A stretch of 55,796 nt of DNA, taken from assembly GCA_030535395.1 (NCBI GenBank), contig JAUNLK010000012.1, forward strand, positions 1-55,796. Direction: 5' to 3'. The DNA is from Tissierellia bacterium (GTDB lineage: Bacteria > Bacillota > Clostridia > Tissierellales > Peptoniphilaceae). Positions 42,686 through 51,590 of this stretch are shown here, piece after piece. A program made the translations under genes and the position numbers. A model generated the notes under the pieces. The model saw nothing but the letters and a program-made list of their open reading frames with translations. It searched no databases and was not told where the DNA came from. The first letter of the stretch is position 1, and every line of letters begins with the position of its first letter.

Positions 42686-44323
42686 GTGATTGATTTGAAT
42701 GGACCTCTCCTCCTGGTGGGGGCTGTCATCTTTATTTGCATCATTTTAAATCAATTTTTAGAGAAGATCACCATCCCCTCCCTGCTGATTTTCATTGTCA
42801 TTGGCATGATCTTTGGGGAAAATGGCATCTTCAAAATCTACTTCAACAATTACGAGGCGGTGAATGTCATCTGCTCCGTCTGCCTCATCTTCATCATGTT
42901 TTACGGGGGCTTTGAAACCAATATCAAGGTGGCCCGACCGGTGCTGCCCCACGCCGCCATGATGTCCACCCTGGGGGTGGCGGCCACTGCCGGTGGCGTG
43001 GCCCTGGCGGCTCACTACATACTCTCCCTCTCCTGGATGGAGAGCTTCCTCATTGGCTCGGTGATCTCCTCCACCGATGCCGCCTCGGTGTTCAATATTC
43101 TCCGGTCCAAAAATTTGGCCCTGAAATACCACACCGACTCCCTCCTGGAAGTGGAGTCCGGCTCCAACGACCCCATGAGCTTTATGCTCACCACCGTGGC
43201 CGTGGCCATTATGGCGGGCCAGGTGCCCAATGTGGCCATCCTCCTGATCCAGCAGATTGTCATGGGGATCTTCTTTGGCATCCTCCTGGGCTGGATGGCG
43301 GTGAAACTCCTCCATCAGGACCTTCTCCCCACCCAGCAGAGCCACACCATCTTCCTCATCTCCATTATGATTCTCGCCTATGCCGTCCCCGCCCACTTCA
43401 AGGGCAATGGCTACTTGGGGGCCTATCTCTGCGGCATTTGGATCGGAAATGCCAATCTCCCCCAGAAGAAATACCTCATCCACTTCTTCGACGTCCTCAC
43501 CAATGTGGCCCAGTTTCAGATCTTCTTCCTCCTGGGCCTCTTGGTGACCCCCGTCCAGCTCCCGGCGGTCCTCCTGCCGGCCCTGATCCTCATGGCAGCC
43601 CTCACCTTTGTGGTCCGCCCGGCGGTGTCCCTCCTCCTCCTGGGCCCCCTCAAGGCCAATCTCTCCCAGATTGCCATGGTCTCCTGGGCGGGCCTTCGGG
43701 GTGCGGCCTCCATTGTATTTGCCATTGGCGCGGTCCTCAGCAGGGTGCCCATTACCTACAATCTCTACAATTTGGTCTTCTGCATGGTCATCATGTCCAT
43801 CTCCCTCCAGGGGAGTTTCCTCCCCTGGGTGGCCAAAAAACTCGATATGCTGGACCTGGACTCCGACATCAACTTCACCTTCAACCACTACCAGGAGGAC
43901 AGCGACATCAGCTTCATTAAAATCCACCTGGACGGCACCCACAGCTGGTACCACCAGACCCTGGAGGAACTCCGCCTCCCACCGGAACTTTTGGTGGCCA
44001 TGATCCTCCGAAAAGACGAGATCATCGTCCCCACCGGCCAGACCCGCCTGGAAGCCGGGGACCTCATGGTCCTTGCCGCCCGGGGCTTCGACGACAGGGA
44101 GCACCTGGTCCTCCGGGAAATTGTCGTGGAAAACCAAAAACAGTACTGCAATCGCACCCTCTCCGAGATCCCCCAAATGCACGACAATCGCATCATCCTG
44201 GTGAAACGGGGAATCGACACCATCATCCCCTCGGGGAAGACCCAAATCCTCCCCGGAGACATCCTCATCATGACCAAATTCTCCCCCCGGAAAATGACCG
44301 AAAAACTGGTGGAAAACAACTAA
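42686..44323 (+). CDS. K+/H+ (or Na+/H+) antiporter with two RCK-C domains
   Basis: 545 residues. About 12 membrane segments (1-395) of the CPA family: FLIGSVISSTDAASVFNIL carries the ion-binding Asp, then LLEVESGSNDPMSFML and GLRGAASIVFAIGA, as in NhaP2/CvrA-type antiporters. The cytoplasmic tail has two consecutive TrkA-C/RCK-C domains (about 400-465 and 470-540; IIVPTGQTRLEAGDLMVLA and TIIPSGKTQILPGDILIMT), sites that often bind c-di-AMP or nucleotides. GTG start at 42686 behind a weak ribosome site (TAGGCG). Confidence 0.92.
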   Translation: MIDLNGPLLLVGAVIFICIILNQFLEKITIPSLLIFIVIGMIFGENGIFKIYFNNYEAVNVICSVCLIFIMFYGGFETNIKVARPVLPHAAMMSTLGVAATAGGVALAAHYILSLSWMESFLIGSVISSTDAASVFNILRSKNLALKYHTDSLLEVESGSNDPMSFMLTTVAVAIMAGQVPNVAILLIQQIVMGIFFGILLGWMAVKLLHQDLLPTQQSHTIFLISIMILAYAVPAHFKGNGYLGAYLCGIWIGNANLPQKKYLIHFFDVLTNVAQFQIFFLLGLLVTPVQLPAVLLPALILMAALTFVVRPAVSLLLLGPLKANLSQIAMVSWAGLRGAASIVFAIGAVLSRVPITYNLYNLVFCMVIMSISLQGSFLPWVAKKLDMLDLDSDINFTFNHYQEDSDISFIKIHLDGTHSWYHQTLEELRLPPELLVAMILRKDEIIVPTGQTRLEAGDLMVLAARGFDDREHLVLREIVVENQKQYCNRTLSEIPQMHDNRIILVKRGIDTIIPSGKTQILPGDILIMTKFSPRKMTEKLVENN

Positions 44324-44426
44324 ACAGCGGAGGGACATGGCCAGTGTCCCCTCCCCCCTTTGGGCGTCGCGGAGCAGCAGTCCCATACTTATGTAACAAA
44401 TGTCCTTCACTTCAAGAGGTATTCCC

Positions 44427-44828
44427 ATGGAAAATAAAAAACATCGAAACTGCGCCCAAAAAGTACTCGGCGCTTTCGCCGAAGATTTTGCCATTGATCC
44501 GGCACTGGCCGATGGCATCGCCTCGGCTTTTGGAGGCGGCCGCTTCCGCGGGGAGACCTGTGGCTGTGTCGTGGCCGCCAATATGGTCTTGGGACTCGCC
44601 TATGGCCATGATCGCGAGCTGCTAAAGGCAAATTCCCTTCGTTTCGAGGAGGGCTTTAAGGAAATTCACGGCTCCGTCAATTGTTCCGAAATTCTGCGGG
44701 AAGTCCGTGCACTCCAGACGCCGGCAAAAGTCGATGCCGCCAAGGCAGAGCGCTGCAGTCGGTGCATCGACGATAGTATCGCCATCCTTCGAGGTATTTT
44801 GGAAAACCATGGCCCCATAAATGTATAA
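44427..44828 (+). CDS. C_GCAxxG_C_C family (redox/iron-sulfur-like) protein
   Basis: 133 residues from ATG 44427 (AGAGGT upstream). Six conserved-type cysteines: RNCAQKVLGAF, GGGRFRGETCGCVVAANMVLG, NCSEIL and ERCSRCIDD, the order seen in C_GCAxxG_C_C proteins, which may bind a cofactor or metal. The GCG part of the motif is present as GETCGC. Function unknown; found mostly in anaerobes, often in redox loci. Confidence 0.85.
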   Translation: MENKKHRNCAQKVLGAFAEDFAIDPALADGIASAFGGGRFRGETCGCVVAANMVLGLAYGHDRELLKANSLRFEEGFKEIHGSVNCSEILREVRALQTPAKVDAAKAERCSRCIDDSIAILRGILENHGPINV

Positions 44829-44861
44829 GCTCCGGAAAGTCTCAAGCTTTTCAAAAAAAAT

Positions 44862-44940
44862 TCCGCCGAGGGATATTTGCAGATCCTCCAGCGGAAATCA
44901 TAGAACCAAAAAATTGCGCCCCGGAGAGGGGCGTTTTTGT
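44862..44940 (+). terminator. Hairpin and rho-independent terminator
   Basis: A first long hairpin, TTCCGC..GAGGGAT paired with ATCCTCC..GCGGAA (44862-44897), is followed by a classic terminator at 44916-44940: CGCCCC, five-base loop, GGGGCG, TTTTTGTTT. Confidence 0.85.
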
Positions 44941-44949
44941 TTGTCGCCT

Positions 44950-45459
44950 TTATTTTTTCCTGTAGGTCATGACGATGCCAACAACCAATGCCAAAAACAC
45001 AATGGGTGCAAGCCTCACAAATACAAATTCAAAGCCATGGAGGATGGTTCCTGCGACCAATAATTCAGGATTGCTTTCATCCCAATTTAGATAGGAACCA
45101 TTGATCCCCATCAGCGCTAGAAAGATCGCGGCAATGATCCCACACAGTAAAATCAACATCCAACGGACGGTTTTCACCCTTGCCATACTTCTCTTTGCCA
45201 GCTGTAAATTAATTACCTCCAGCTTCTCAGAAATTGTTTTTAAATCGTCGGTCCCCGTCTCTGTGATTGTTTCCCCAAGTAATGCGCTGACGGAAGTATC
45301 CAATTCATTTGCCAAGGAAATCAACATCGTTGAATCCGGAACGGACAATCCATTCTCCCACTTGGATATGGTCTGCCGCACCACATTCAATTGAATGGCA
45401 AGTTCTTCTTGGGAGAGGCCCTTTGACTTTCTCAGGTTCCTTATGTTTTCACTCAACAT
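44950..45459 (-). CDS. XRE-family regulator with C-terminal membrane segments
   Basis: 169 residues. N-terminal helix-turn-helix (1-60: ENIRNLRKSKGLSQEELAIQLNVVRQTISKWENGLSVPD), a short coiled linker (66-92), then two membrane segments (about 98-118 and 143-165). Membrane-tethered XRE regulators of this type are common in Bacillota and are usually autoregulatory with unknown inducers. AAGGAGG before ATG 45459. Single gene; converges with the preceding terminator. Confidence 0.88.
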   Translation of the reverse strand: MLSENIRNLRKSKGLSQEELAIQLNVVRQTISKWENGLSVPDSTMLISLANELDTSVSALLGETITETGTDDLKTISEKLEVINLQLAKRSMARVKTVRWMLILLCGIIAAIFLALMGINGSYLNWDESNPELLVAGTILHGFEFVFVRLAPIVFLALVVGIVMTYRKK

Positions 45460-45704
45460 AGTGTACCTCCTTGTATTTACAGCCCCATCTTATCGCCAAA
45501 AGAGCCGTTGCCACAAGCAACGCAAATGAACATCCAGGGATTTACCGTAGCATATGGGAGTTTTTATGAAATCGTAAGACCACCAGCGAAGCCTCCACAG
45601 AATCCCGAAGCAGATGATTTCTCTTTCGTAGGATCCACTCCACGGCCCAAATCCACGGACCGACGATACAAGTGAAATACTCGTAGAAAACAACGAAATT
45701 CCCA
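45460..45704. other. Intergenic region, no confident gene
   Basis: It should hold the XRE promoter (none clear). GTTGC..GCAAC at 45514-45528 is a small hairpin. A 49-codon plus-strand frame (45527-45676) and an 81-codon minus-strand frame are open but lack ribosome sites and recognisable protein character. Possibly a decayed gene. Confidence 0.3.
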
Positions 45705-45741
45705 CAAAAAAAGTGTGTCCCTCTCGGGGACACACTTTTTG
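45705..45741. terminator. Bidirectional terminator after thiC
   Basis: AAGTGTGTCCC / GGGACACACTT around a TCTCG loop, with A and T runs on both sides; it ends the thiamine operon. Confidence 0.9.
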
Positions 45742-45742
45742 C

Positions 45743-47047
45743 TCACAGGATGTCGATTTCCAGTCCCGCCAGGGCTTTGTTCATGCTGCGGATGGCGCAG
45801 AGTTTGCCGCACATGGAGCAGCTGTCGTCGTTTTCGGGCTTCCGCTCCTCTCGGATCCTCCGGGCGGTCTCCGGGTCCATGGCGTTTTCGAATTGCTTTT
45901 CCCAGTCCAGGGCCGCCCGGGCCTCGGCCATTCGGTCGTCTTGATCCCTGGCGCCTTTGACGCCCTTGGCGATGTCGGCGGCGTGGGCTGCGATTTTCGA
46001 GGCCATAATGCCGTTTTTCACATCCTCCACATTGGGCAGGGCCAGGTGCTCGGCCGGGGTCACATAGCAGAGGAAGGCCGCACCGCTTGCCGCTGCAATG
46101 GCGCCGCCTATGGCCGCGGTGATGTGGTCGTAGCCGGGGGCGATGTCGGTGACAATGGGCCCCAGGACATAGAAGGGGGCGCCCATGCACAGGGTCTGTT
46201 GGATTTTCATATTGGCGGCAATCTGATCCAGGGGCAGGTGGCCGGGGCCCTCCACCAGCACCTGGACGTCCCGGGCCCAGGCCCGCTTGGTGAGTTCCCC
46301 CAGGCGCACCAGCTCTTCAATTTGGCAGACATCGCTGCCGTCGGCCAGGCAGCCCGGGCGGCAGGCATCCCCCAGGGAGATGGTGACATCGTACTCCCGG
46401 CAGATTTCCAGAATCTCATCGTAGTACTCGTAGAAGGGATTCTCCTCCCCCGTCATGGTCATCCAGGCGAAGACCAGGGAGCCCCCACGGGAGACGATAT
46501 TGGTCTTCCGCTTGTGCTCTTTGATCTGCTGGATGGTGTTTCGGGTGACACCGCAGTGGAGGGTGACAAAGTCCACCCCGTCCTGGGCGTGGAGGCGGAT
46601 CACCTCCAGGAAGTCCCGGGCCGTCAGGGTCTTGAGGTCCCGCTGGTAGTGGATCACCGAGTCGTAGATGGGCACGGTCCCCAGCATTGCGGCGCACTCC
46701 GCCACCAGCTTCTGGCGGAAGGGCTGGGTGTTGCCGTGGGAGGAGAGGTCCATAATGGCGTGGGCCCCCATGGCCACGGCGGAGTTCACCTTCTCCATTT
46801 CCACATCGTAGTCCTTGCAGTCCCTGGAGATGCCCAGGTTCACATTGATCTTGGTCTGGAGCATGGAGCCGATCCCCTCGGGGTCCAGGGCCTTGTGGTG
46901 GACATTGGCGGGAATGGCCACCTTCCCCTGGGCCACCAGGGCCCGGAGCTCTTCCACCTCCATCTGCTCCTTCTGGGCCACAATCTCCATTTCCCTGGTG
47001 ATGATCTGCTTTCTCGCAGCCTCCATTTGGGTCTTATAGTTTCTCAT
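45743..47047 (-). CDS. thiC: Phosphomethylpyrimidine synthase
   Basis: 434 residues, short-form radical SAM enzyme converting aminoimidazole ribotide to HMP-P. C-terminal cluster motif [11 protein letters not shown] (CX2CX4C) is intact; also [44 protein letters not shown] 47047 is preferred over 47053 because GAGGAG is then six bases away. Overlaps thiD by 14 bases; last gene of the operon. Confidence 0.97.
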   Translation of the reverse strand: MRNYKTQMEAARKQIITREMEIVAQKEQMEVEELRALVAQGKVAIPANVHHKALDPEGIGSMLQTKINVNLGISRDCKDYDVEMEKVNSAVAMGAHAIMDLSSHGNTQPFRQKLVAECAAMLGTVPIYDSVIHYQRDLKTLTARDFLEVIRLHAQDGVDFVTLHCGVTRNTIQQIKEHKRKTNIVSRGGSLVFAWMTMTGEENPFYEYYDEILEICREYDVTISLGDACRPGCLADGSDVCQIEELVRLGELTKRAWARDVQVLVEGPGHLPLDQIAANMKIQQTLCMGAPFYVLGPIVTDIAPGYDHITAAIGGAIAAASGAAFLCYVTPAEHLALPNVEDVKNGIMASKIAAHAADIAKGVKGARDQDDRMAEARAALDWEKQFENAMDPETARRIREERKPENDDSCSMCGKLCAIRSMNKALAGLEIDIL

Positions 47048-47852
47048 ATTCATCTCCTCTGTGGTACTGCCACATGTGATTCAAGGGGCCGCTGCCCCGT
47101 CCCAGATTGAGGTCGGCCCTGAGGGCCCCCTCTATGTACTCCTTGGCCCCCTCGATGGCCTCCTCCAGGGAAAACCCCAGGGCCAAGTGGGCCGAGGTGG
47201 CCGAGGACAGGGTGCAGCCGGTGCCGTGGGTGTTGTGGTTGTCGATGCGCTCTCCGTGAAACCACCGGAAACGCCCCCGGTGGTAGAAAAGGTCGTTGGC
47301 GTCGTTGACCTGATGGCCCCCCTTGAGGAGGACCGCCACCTGGTATTGCTCCCCCATGATTTTGGCCGCCGCCTCCATGTCCTCTGGGCTTCGAATTTCC
47401 CGCCCCGAGAGGATTTCCCCCTCGGGAATATTGGGGGTGATGAGCCTCGCCAGGGGAAAGAGGCTCCCCTTTAAAGTGAATACGGCCTCATCACTTAAGA
47501 GTTTCGCCCCGGAAGTGGCCACCATCACCGGGTCCACCACAATGTTCTCTGCCCGGTACTCCCGGAGCTTGCCGGCAATGGCCTCAATGAGGGGAATGGA
47601 CGACACCATGCCAATCTTAATGGCCCGGGGGGGAATGTCGTCGAAAATGCTGTCCAGCTGGGCCTCTAAAAACTCGGGCGGCACCTCCAAAACTCCCGAT
47701 ACTCCCTGGGTGTTTTGGGCGGTGAGGGCGGTGATGGCCGTCATGCCATAGACCCCCAGGGCCGCCATGGTCTTGAGATCCGCCTGAATCCCCGCCCCAC
47801 CGGAGGAGTCGGAGCCTGCAATGGAGAGGACCGGGGGAAGGAATCTTGCCAT
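47034..47852 (-). CDS. thiD: HMP kinase / HMP-phosphate kinase
   Basis: 272 residues of the ribokinase superfamily. [32 protein letters not shown] opening, [22 protein letters not shown], and [19 protein letters not shown] with the catalytic Asp replaced context GTGC typical of ThiD. Phosphorylates HMP and HMP-P. Three bases from thiE. Confidence 0.96.
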   Translation of the reverse strand: MARFLPPVLSIAGSDSSGGAGIQADLKTMAALGVYGMTAITALTAQNTQGVSGVLEVPPEFLEAQLDSIFDDIPPRAIKIGMVSSIPLIEAIAGKLREYRAENIVVDPVMVATSGAKLLSDEAVFTLKGSLFPLARLITPNIPEGEILSGREIRSPEDMEAAAKIMGEQYQVAVLLKGGHQVNDANDLFYHRGRFRWFHGERIDNHNTHGTGCTLSSATSAHLALGFSLEEAIEGAKEYIEGALRADLNLGRGSGPLNHMWQYHRGDEYEKL

Positions 47853-47854
47853 GA

Positions 47855-48550
47855 CTACCTCCTCTCCCAGGCATCCACCAGGTCCCGGGCGGCCCCGTGG
47901 GGATCCTCGGCCCCCGCCACGGGGGAGACCACAAAGAAGCCGTCCACCCCCGTGGCCCGGAGGTCCTCAATGTCGGCGAGCTTCACGCCGCCCCCCACCA
48001 CCACCGGGAGGGAGGAGAGGCGGGCCAGCTCCGTGAGCTCCTCCAGGGAGCGGCTCCTGAAATTGCCCTCCTCGTCCAGGCCGCAGTCGGGCTTGGTCTC
48101 GGTGTAGCGGAGGGGCCCCGCCCCAAAGTAATCCAGATCCGCCACATCCTCGTACTGGACATAGTGGAAGAGATCCTGAGTGGCGGCGGAGATCCCCACA
48201 ATGGCATCGGGCCCCAGGTACTTCCGGCACACACTGGCGGGGATGTCCGTCTGGCCAATGTGGATGCCATCCACCCTGGCCCCCGCCTCCCGGGCGGCCA
48301 GCACCACATCCAGGCGGTCGTCCACCACCAGGGAGACCTCCTCGGCCACCCCCATCTCCTCCAAGAGCTGGGCCGTGCGGCAGGTGAGGTGGATGAGCTC
48401 CCGGGCCGAGGCCTCCTTGGAGCGAATCTGCACAAAGGTGAAGCCCCCCTCAATGGCCGCCCGGATGATCTCCACCGGGTCCCGGCCCAAAGTGTTTTCC
48501 GGCCCCACCACCAAATAGGCCTTGATGTCGAAATTTTTTCTACTTCCCAC
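47855..48550 (-). CDS. thiE: Thiamine-phosphate synthase
   Basis: 231 residues, TIM barrel joining HMP-PP and HET-P to thiamine phosphate. VQIRSKEASARELI, VDDRLDVVLAA, VDGIHIGQTDIPA, GISAATQD, DYFGAGPLRYTETKPD and VVVGGGVKLADI are family marks. GTG start 48550 with AGGAGG; an N-terminal extension of about ten residues precedes the first strand. Confidence 0.96.
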   Translation of the reverse strand: MGSRKNFDIKAYLVVGPENTLGRDPVEIIRAAIEGGFTFVQIRSKEASARELIHLTCRTAQLLEEMGVAEEVSLVVDDRLDVVLAAREAGARVDGIHIGQTDIPASVCRKYLGPDAIVGISAATQDLFHYVQYEDVADLDYFGAGPLRYTETKPDCGLDEEGNFRSRSLEELTELARLSSLPVVVGGGVKLADIEDLRATGVDGFFVVSPVAGAEDPHGAARDLVDAWERR

Positions 48551-48559
48551 AGTATCCTC

Positions 48560-48853
48560 CTATAAGTGCTCCTGGAGCCGCTTCAGCTTTTGATTCATAC
48601 TGTCCTCAAATCCCGGGCGAATGTCCGCCTTGAGGAGGACCTCCGTGCGAATCCCCCGCTCCGCCAGTACGAAGGTGGCCTCCTTCACCAGGGCCATCAC
48701 CTCATCCCATGGCCCCTCGATCTCCGTAAACATGGCCGAGGTCTTGGAGGGAAGGTGGGAGTTTTGGATGACCCGCACCACTTCCGCCACATCCTGGGAG
48801 AGCTCCTCCCCCACCCCCACTGGGGCAATGGCCACGGCAATCAGAGTATTCAT
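48560..48853 (-). CDS. Thiamine-binding protein, YqgV/MTH1187 family
   Basis: 97 residues, ferredoxin-like fold (DUF77/thiamine_BP): IAVAIAPVGVGEELSQDVAEVVRVI, SAMFTEIEGPWDEVMALV, GIRTEVLLKADIR. Members bind thiamine or HMP in the cytoplasm; here it lies inside the thiamine operon, overlapping thiM by four bases, which supports that role. Confidence 0.93.
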   Translation of the reverse strand: MNTLIAVAIAPVGVGEELSQDVAEVVRVIQNSHLPSKTSAMFTEIEGPWDEVMALVKEATFVLAERGIRTEVLLKADIRPGFEDSMNQKLKRLQEHL

Positions 48854-49680
48854 TTCAGCACCTCCAGAGTCATTTCATTACCAGCCACATCCTCCCCCGT
48901 GGCCCGGTAGAGTTCGTCGATAAAGGCCACTTGGAAGGAGCCGGAGCCCGCCACCTGGGCCTCCGCCCGGGCCGCCGCCAAATTGTAGATCTGAGTGGCC
49001 GTCACCGCCGCCGTGAGGGGATCGGTGACGGTGGCATAGACTGCGCACACGCCCCCCAGAGAGCAGCCCGCCCCGGTGATCTTTTCCATAAAGTGGGAGC
49101 CCCCGCGGGACCGGACCACCACCTTGCCATCGGTGATGAGATCCACCACCCCGGAGACCGCCACGGCCCCGCCAGTGAATCGGGCCAGGGAGAGGGCAGC
49201 ATCCAGGGCGGCCTCCACCGAGTCCCGAGAGTCCACGCCCCGCACCCGGGACTGATCCTCGCCCCCCTCCAGGCCCCACAGGCCGCAGAGGGCCATGATC
49301 TCAGAGGCATTGCCCCGGATGATCTTGGGCGGGGCCTCCTTGAACTTCAGCAGGGAGAAAGTCCGCAGCTTCCCAATGCCCACGGCCACCGGGTCCAAGA
49401 CCCAGTTGAGATCCAGCCCCTTCAGAGCCTCCGTGAGGGCCACAAAAGTCTCCTCATAGACCGGGAGCATGGTCCCCACATTCACATAAAAGGACTTGGC
49501 CACCTGGGCCAGGGCCACCGCCTCATCGGGGAGATAGACCATGGCCGCCGAGCCCCCCACCGCCAACTGGGTATTGGCCACCAAATTGATGGTCACCGTA
49601 TTGGTAATGGAGGGCGCCATGGGATTCTCCCGCCGCACATCCTCCACCGCCTGCACAATTCTAGCCATTAAATCTTCCAT
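48850..49680 (-). CDS. thiM: Hydroxyethylthiazole kinase
   Basis: 276 residues. Phosphorylates the thiazole for salvage. SITNTVTINLVANTQLAVGGSAAMVYLPDE, WVLDPVAVGIGKLRT, IIRGNASEIMALCG, and ITGAGCSLGGVCAVYA with the catalytic Cys. GAGGGAGGAATT before ATG 49680. First gene after the tandem riboswitches. No thiG/thiS/thiH is present, so the thiazole half must be salvaged or made elsewhere. Confidence 0.96.
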   Translation of the reverse strand: MEDLMARIVQAVEDVRRENPMAPSITNTVTINLVANTQLAVGGSAAMVYLPDEAVALAQVAKSFYVNVGTMLPVYEETFVALTEALKGLDLNWVLDPVAVGIGKLRTFSLLKFKEAPPKIIRGNASEIMALCGLWGLEGGEDQSRVRGVDSRDSVEAALDAALSLARFTGGAVAVSGVVDLITDGKVVVRSRGGSHFMEKITGAGCSLGGVCAVYATVTDPLTAAVTATQIYNLAAARAEAQVAGSGSFQVAFIDELYRATGEDVAGNEMTLEVLK

Positions 49681-49699
49681 AATTCCTCCCTCTAAGTAC

Positions 49700-49728
49700 A
49701 AAAAAAGTGCCTACAACTATGTAAGCAC
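49700..49728 (-). terminator. Expression-platform terminator of the proximal TPP riboswitch
   Basis: Minus strand GTGCTTAC..GTAGGCAC (one wobble) followed by TTTTTTT, 20 bases before the thiM ATG. Confidence 0.85.
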
Positions 49729-49737
49729 ACAAATTCC

Positions 49738-49820
49738 AAAGCTTGCTCCCTACGATAGTCTTAACTAACAGGTTCAAAGGGTCAGATTTCATCTTCTCAA
49801 CTGCAAAAGTTCCCCTGCGC
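49738..49820 (-). promoter_or_regulatory. TPP riboswitch aptamer, proximal
   Basis: Minus-strand RNA contains the THI-box core: GTTGAGA, CTGACCCTTTGAACCTG, then CGTAGGGAGCAAGC, and an AACT/AGTT stem before GAGA. These are the conserved sensor-helix segments of TPP riboswitches. The outer P1 helix is weaker than in the distal copy. Confidence 0.93.
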
Positions 49821-49832
49821 TCATATGAAATT

Positions 49833-49856
49833 AAAAAAAGTCTCCACTAGGGAGAC
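49833..49856 (-). terminator. Expression-platform terminator of the distal TPP riboswitch
   Basis: Minus strand GTCTCC, five-base loop, GGAGAC, TTTTTTT, between the two aptamers. Confidence 0.88.
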
Positions 49857-49867
49857 AAAATAACAAA

Positions 49868-49949
49868 TCTTGATCCCTACGTTGGTCTTAACCACCAGGT
49901 TCAAAGGGTCAGGTTCTACCTTCTCAACTCCAAGAGTCCCCCTTCAAGT
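49868..49949 (-). promoter_or_regulatory. TPP riboswitch aptamer, distal
   Basis: Same THI-box core: GTTGAGA, CTGACCCTTTGAACCTG, CGTAGGGATCAAG; P1 closes with CTTGA/TCAAG and the ACTC/GAGT stem precedes GAGA. It is the first aptamer transcribed. Confidence 0.95.
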
Positions 49950-49955
49950 AAATTC

Positions 49956-49984
49956 ATCCTAACAGAAAAAAATAGCGCTGTCAA
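49956..49984 (-). promoter_or_regulatory. Promoter of the thiamine operon
   Basis: Minus strand TTGACA (49979-49984), 17 bases, TAGGAT (49956-49961), just before the distal aptamer. Confidence 0.8.
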
Positions 49985-50345
49985 AGAAAAAGCTTTCCCC
50001 ACGAAAACAAGAAATACCCTCAAAACTTGTAAAAACCACCACCCCCCAGGAAAACCCCCGGGAGAAAACCCATCCAAAAAAGGAATTTTTCCCGGGAAAA
50101 GAGACCCAAAAAACCGCCCTGAAGCGCTCCATTCTTTGGATTTTTTACATAATTTTTACTTGTATGTCCGGGGGTTTTTGCTTTGCCCTTGGGTTTTTCC
50201 CGTGGGGCTTGACCCGGTGGGGTGGAAGGTCTCGGTGGGGGCCCTCTTTTTTGGGCCTTTGAATATGCTACAGAAAAGGTTTTCTTTGTTTTTTCAATCT
50301 TTCTCCACCTATTTATTTTTGTAATTTGTCTGCTTATTTTACAGT
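49985..50345. other. Intergenic, T- and G-rich, no confident gene
   Basis: The region has a hairpin (CCCGGGA..TCCCGGG around 50067-50098), several GGG-TTTTT-CCC patterns (50170-50250), and a 62-codon frame at 50136-50324 with no ribosome site and a hydrophobic but irregular translation. I see no function. Confidence 0.4.
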
Positions 50346-50374
50346 TTGTTAAACTTATTTACAAGGTATATATA
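50346..50374 (+). promoter_or_regulatory. Promoter of the madLM operon
   Basis: TTGTTA (50346-50351), 17 bases, TATATA (50369-50374); leader of about 35 bases ending in AAAGGAG. Confidence 0.7.
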
Positions 50375-50414
50375 CAGTGTAAGCCGTAATTCCAGTGGTA
50401 GAAAGGAGTGTTGA

Positions 50415-50789
50415 ATGGAAATTTTTGGTCTTGGAATTGTTGGTATTTGCATGATTGTCGGGATCTTCATTGGTCGCCTGCTGGGTCTCGTTCTGGGTGT
50501 AAATGGCGATGTGGGCGGTGTGGGTTTTGCCATGCTGCTGATGATTCTAATTACCCAGTATTTGGAGTCTAAGGGAAAACCTATTTCCAAAAAGACCGGC
50601 GATGGGATTCGATTGCTGAGCTCCTTGTATATCCCCATTGTCGTGGCCATGTCGTCCATTCAAAATGTTACCTCCGCCCTCAATGGTGGGGTGGTGGCCC
50701 TGCTGGCCGGTGTTCTGGGCAGCATAGGCGGTTTGTTGTTGGTTCCCGTTATTTCTAAATTGGGCAAAAAGTCTACTACGGCTGGGTGA
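50415..50789 (+). CDS. madL: Malonate transporter subunit MadL
   Basis: 124 residues with four membrane segments. GIVGICMIVGIFIGRLLGLVLGVNGDVGGVGFAMLLMI is the MadL signature, and SLYIPIVVAMSSIQNV follows. With MadM it forms a Na+-dependent malonate carrier. AAAGGAG before ATG. First gene of a three-gene operon. Confidence 0.9.
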   Translation: MEIFGLGIVGICMIVGIFIGRLLGLVLGVNGDVGGVGFAMLLMILITQYLESKGKPISKKTGDGIRLLSSLYIPIVVAMSSIQNVTSALNGGVVALLAGVLGSIGGLLLVPVISKLGKKSTTAG

Positions 50790-50795
50790 TGGAAT

Positions 50796-51554
50796 ATGAA
50801 AGACATCCTATTTAAAATTGCTGAATCCAATCCCCTGGTGGTGGCCTTTGTGGTGGTGGCCGTCATTATGCTCCTCTCCAATGGGCTGGCAAAATTGATC
50901 CACCAAAAGAGAATGGCCTCGGCCATTGCCATCATCATTGGCCTGATTTTGGCCTATGTGGGGGGAAGAATCACCGGTGGAGAAAAGGGGATCTCCGATG
51001 TGGCCCTCTTCTCCGGGATGGGCCTTTTGGGGGGCAGTATGTTCCGGGACTTCGCCATTATCTCCACGGCCTACGGCGCCGATCTGAAGAATCTGAAGTC
51101 GGCGGGGCTGGTGGGGGTAGTGGGGCTCTTGGCCGGCATCTTCTCCGCCCTGGTCATTGGCGCCCTGGTGGCCTTCGCCTTTGGCTACCGGGACCCCGTG
51201 GACATGGCCACCATTGCCGGGGGCACCATGACCTTTGTGGTGGGCCCCGTCACGGGCACGGCCCTGGGGGCCAGCTCCGAGGTCATCGCCCTTTCCATTG
51301 CGGCGGGGGTGGTGAAGTCCATTCTCATTATGATACTCACGCCCCTCATGGCCAAGATGATCCACCTGGACAATCCCACCTCGGCCATGGTCTACGGTGG
51401 ACTCATGGGCACCACTTCCGGCGTCGCCGGGGGCCTGGCTGCCACCGACCCCGACCTGGTACCCTACGGCGCCATGACCGCCACATTCTACACGGGTCTG
51501 GGGAGTCTGCTCTGTCCCTCTGTGGGCTATTTCCTGTTGAATCTCATTTTTTAA
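50796..51554 (+). CDS. madM: Malonate transporter subunit MadM
   Basis: 252 residues, about eight membrane segments. MadM-type sequence (NGLAKLIHQKRMASAIAIIIGLILAYVGG, GGSMFRDFAIISTAYGA, GGLMGTTSGVAGGLAATDPDLVPYGAMTATFYTG). It lies six bases after madL. No malonate decarboxylase subunits follow, unlike classic mad/mdc clusters. Confidence 0.9.
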   Translation: MKDILFKIAESNPLVVAFVVVAVIMLLSNGLAKLIHQKRMASAIAIIIGLILAYVGGRITGGEKGISDVALFSGMGLLGGSMFRDFAIISTAYGADLKNLKSAGLVGVVGLLAGIFSALVIGALVAFAFGYRDPVDMATIAGGTMTFVVGPVTGTALGASSEVIALSIAAGVVKSILIMILTPLMAKMIHLDNPTSAMVYGGLMGTTSGVAGGLAATDPDLVPYGAMTATFYTGLGSLLCPSVGYFLLNLIF

Positions 51555-51590
51555 AACTCAATTTTTCCCTAATGTATAAGGAGGATCAAA

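Noticed and set aside
45490..45735. 81-codon minus-strand frame as a gene
   Set aside because: No ribosome site, reads through the terminator hairpin, and has Trp/Arg-rich shadow composition.
50136..50324. 62-codon hydrophobic frame between thi and mad operons
   Set aside because: No ribosome-binding site and rich in T-run-derived Phe/Leu; treated as non-coding.
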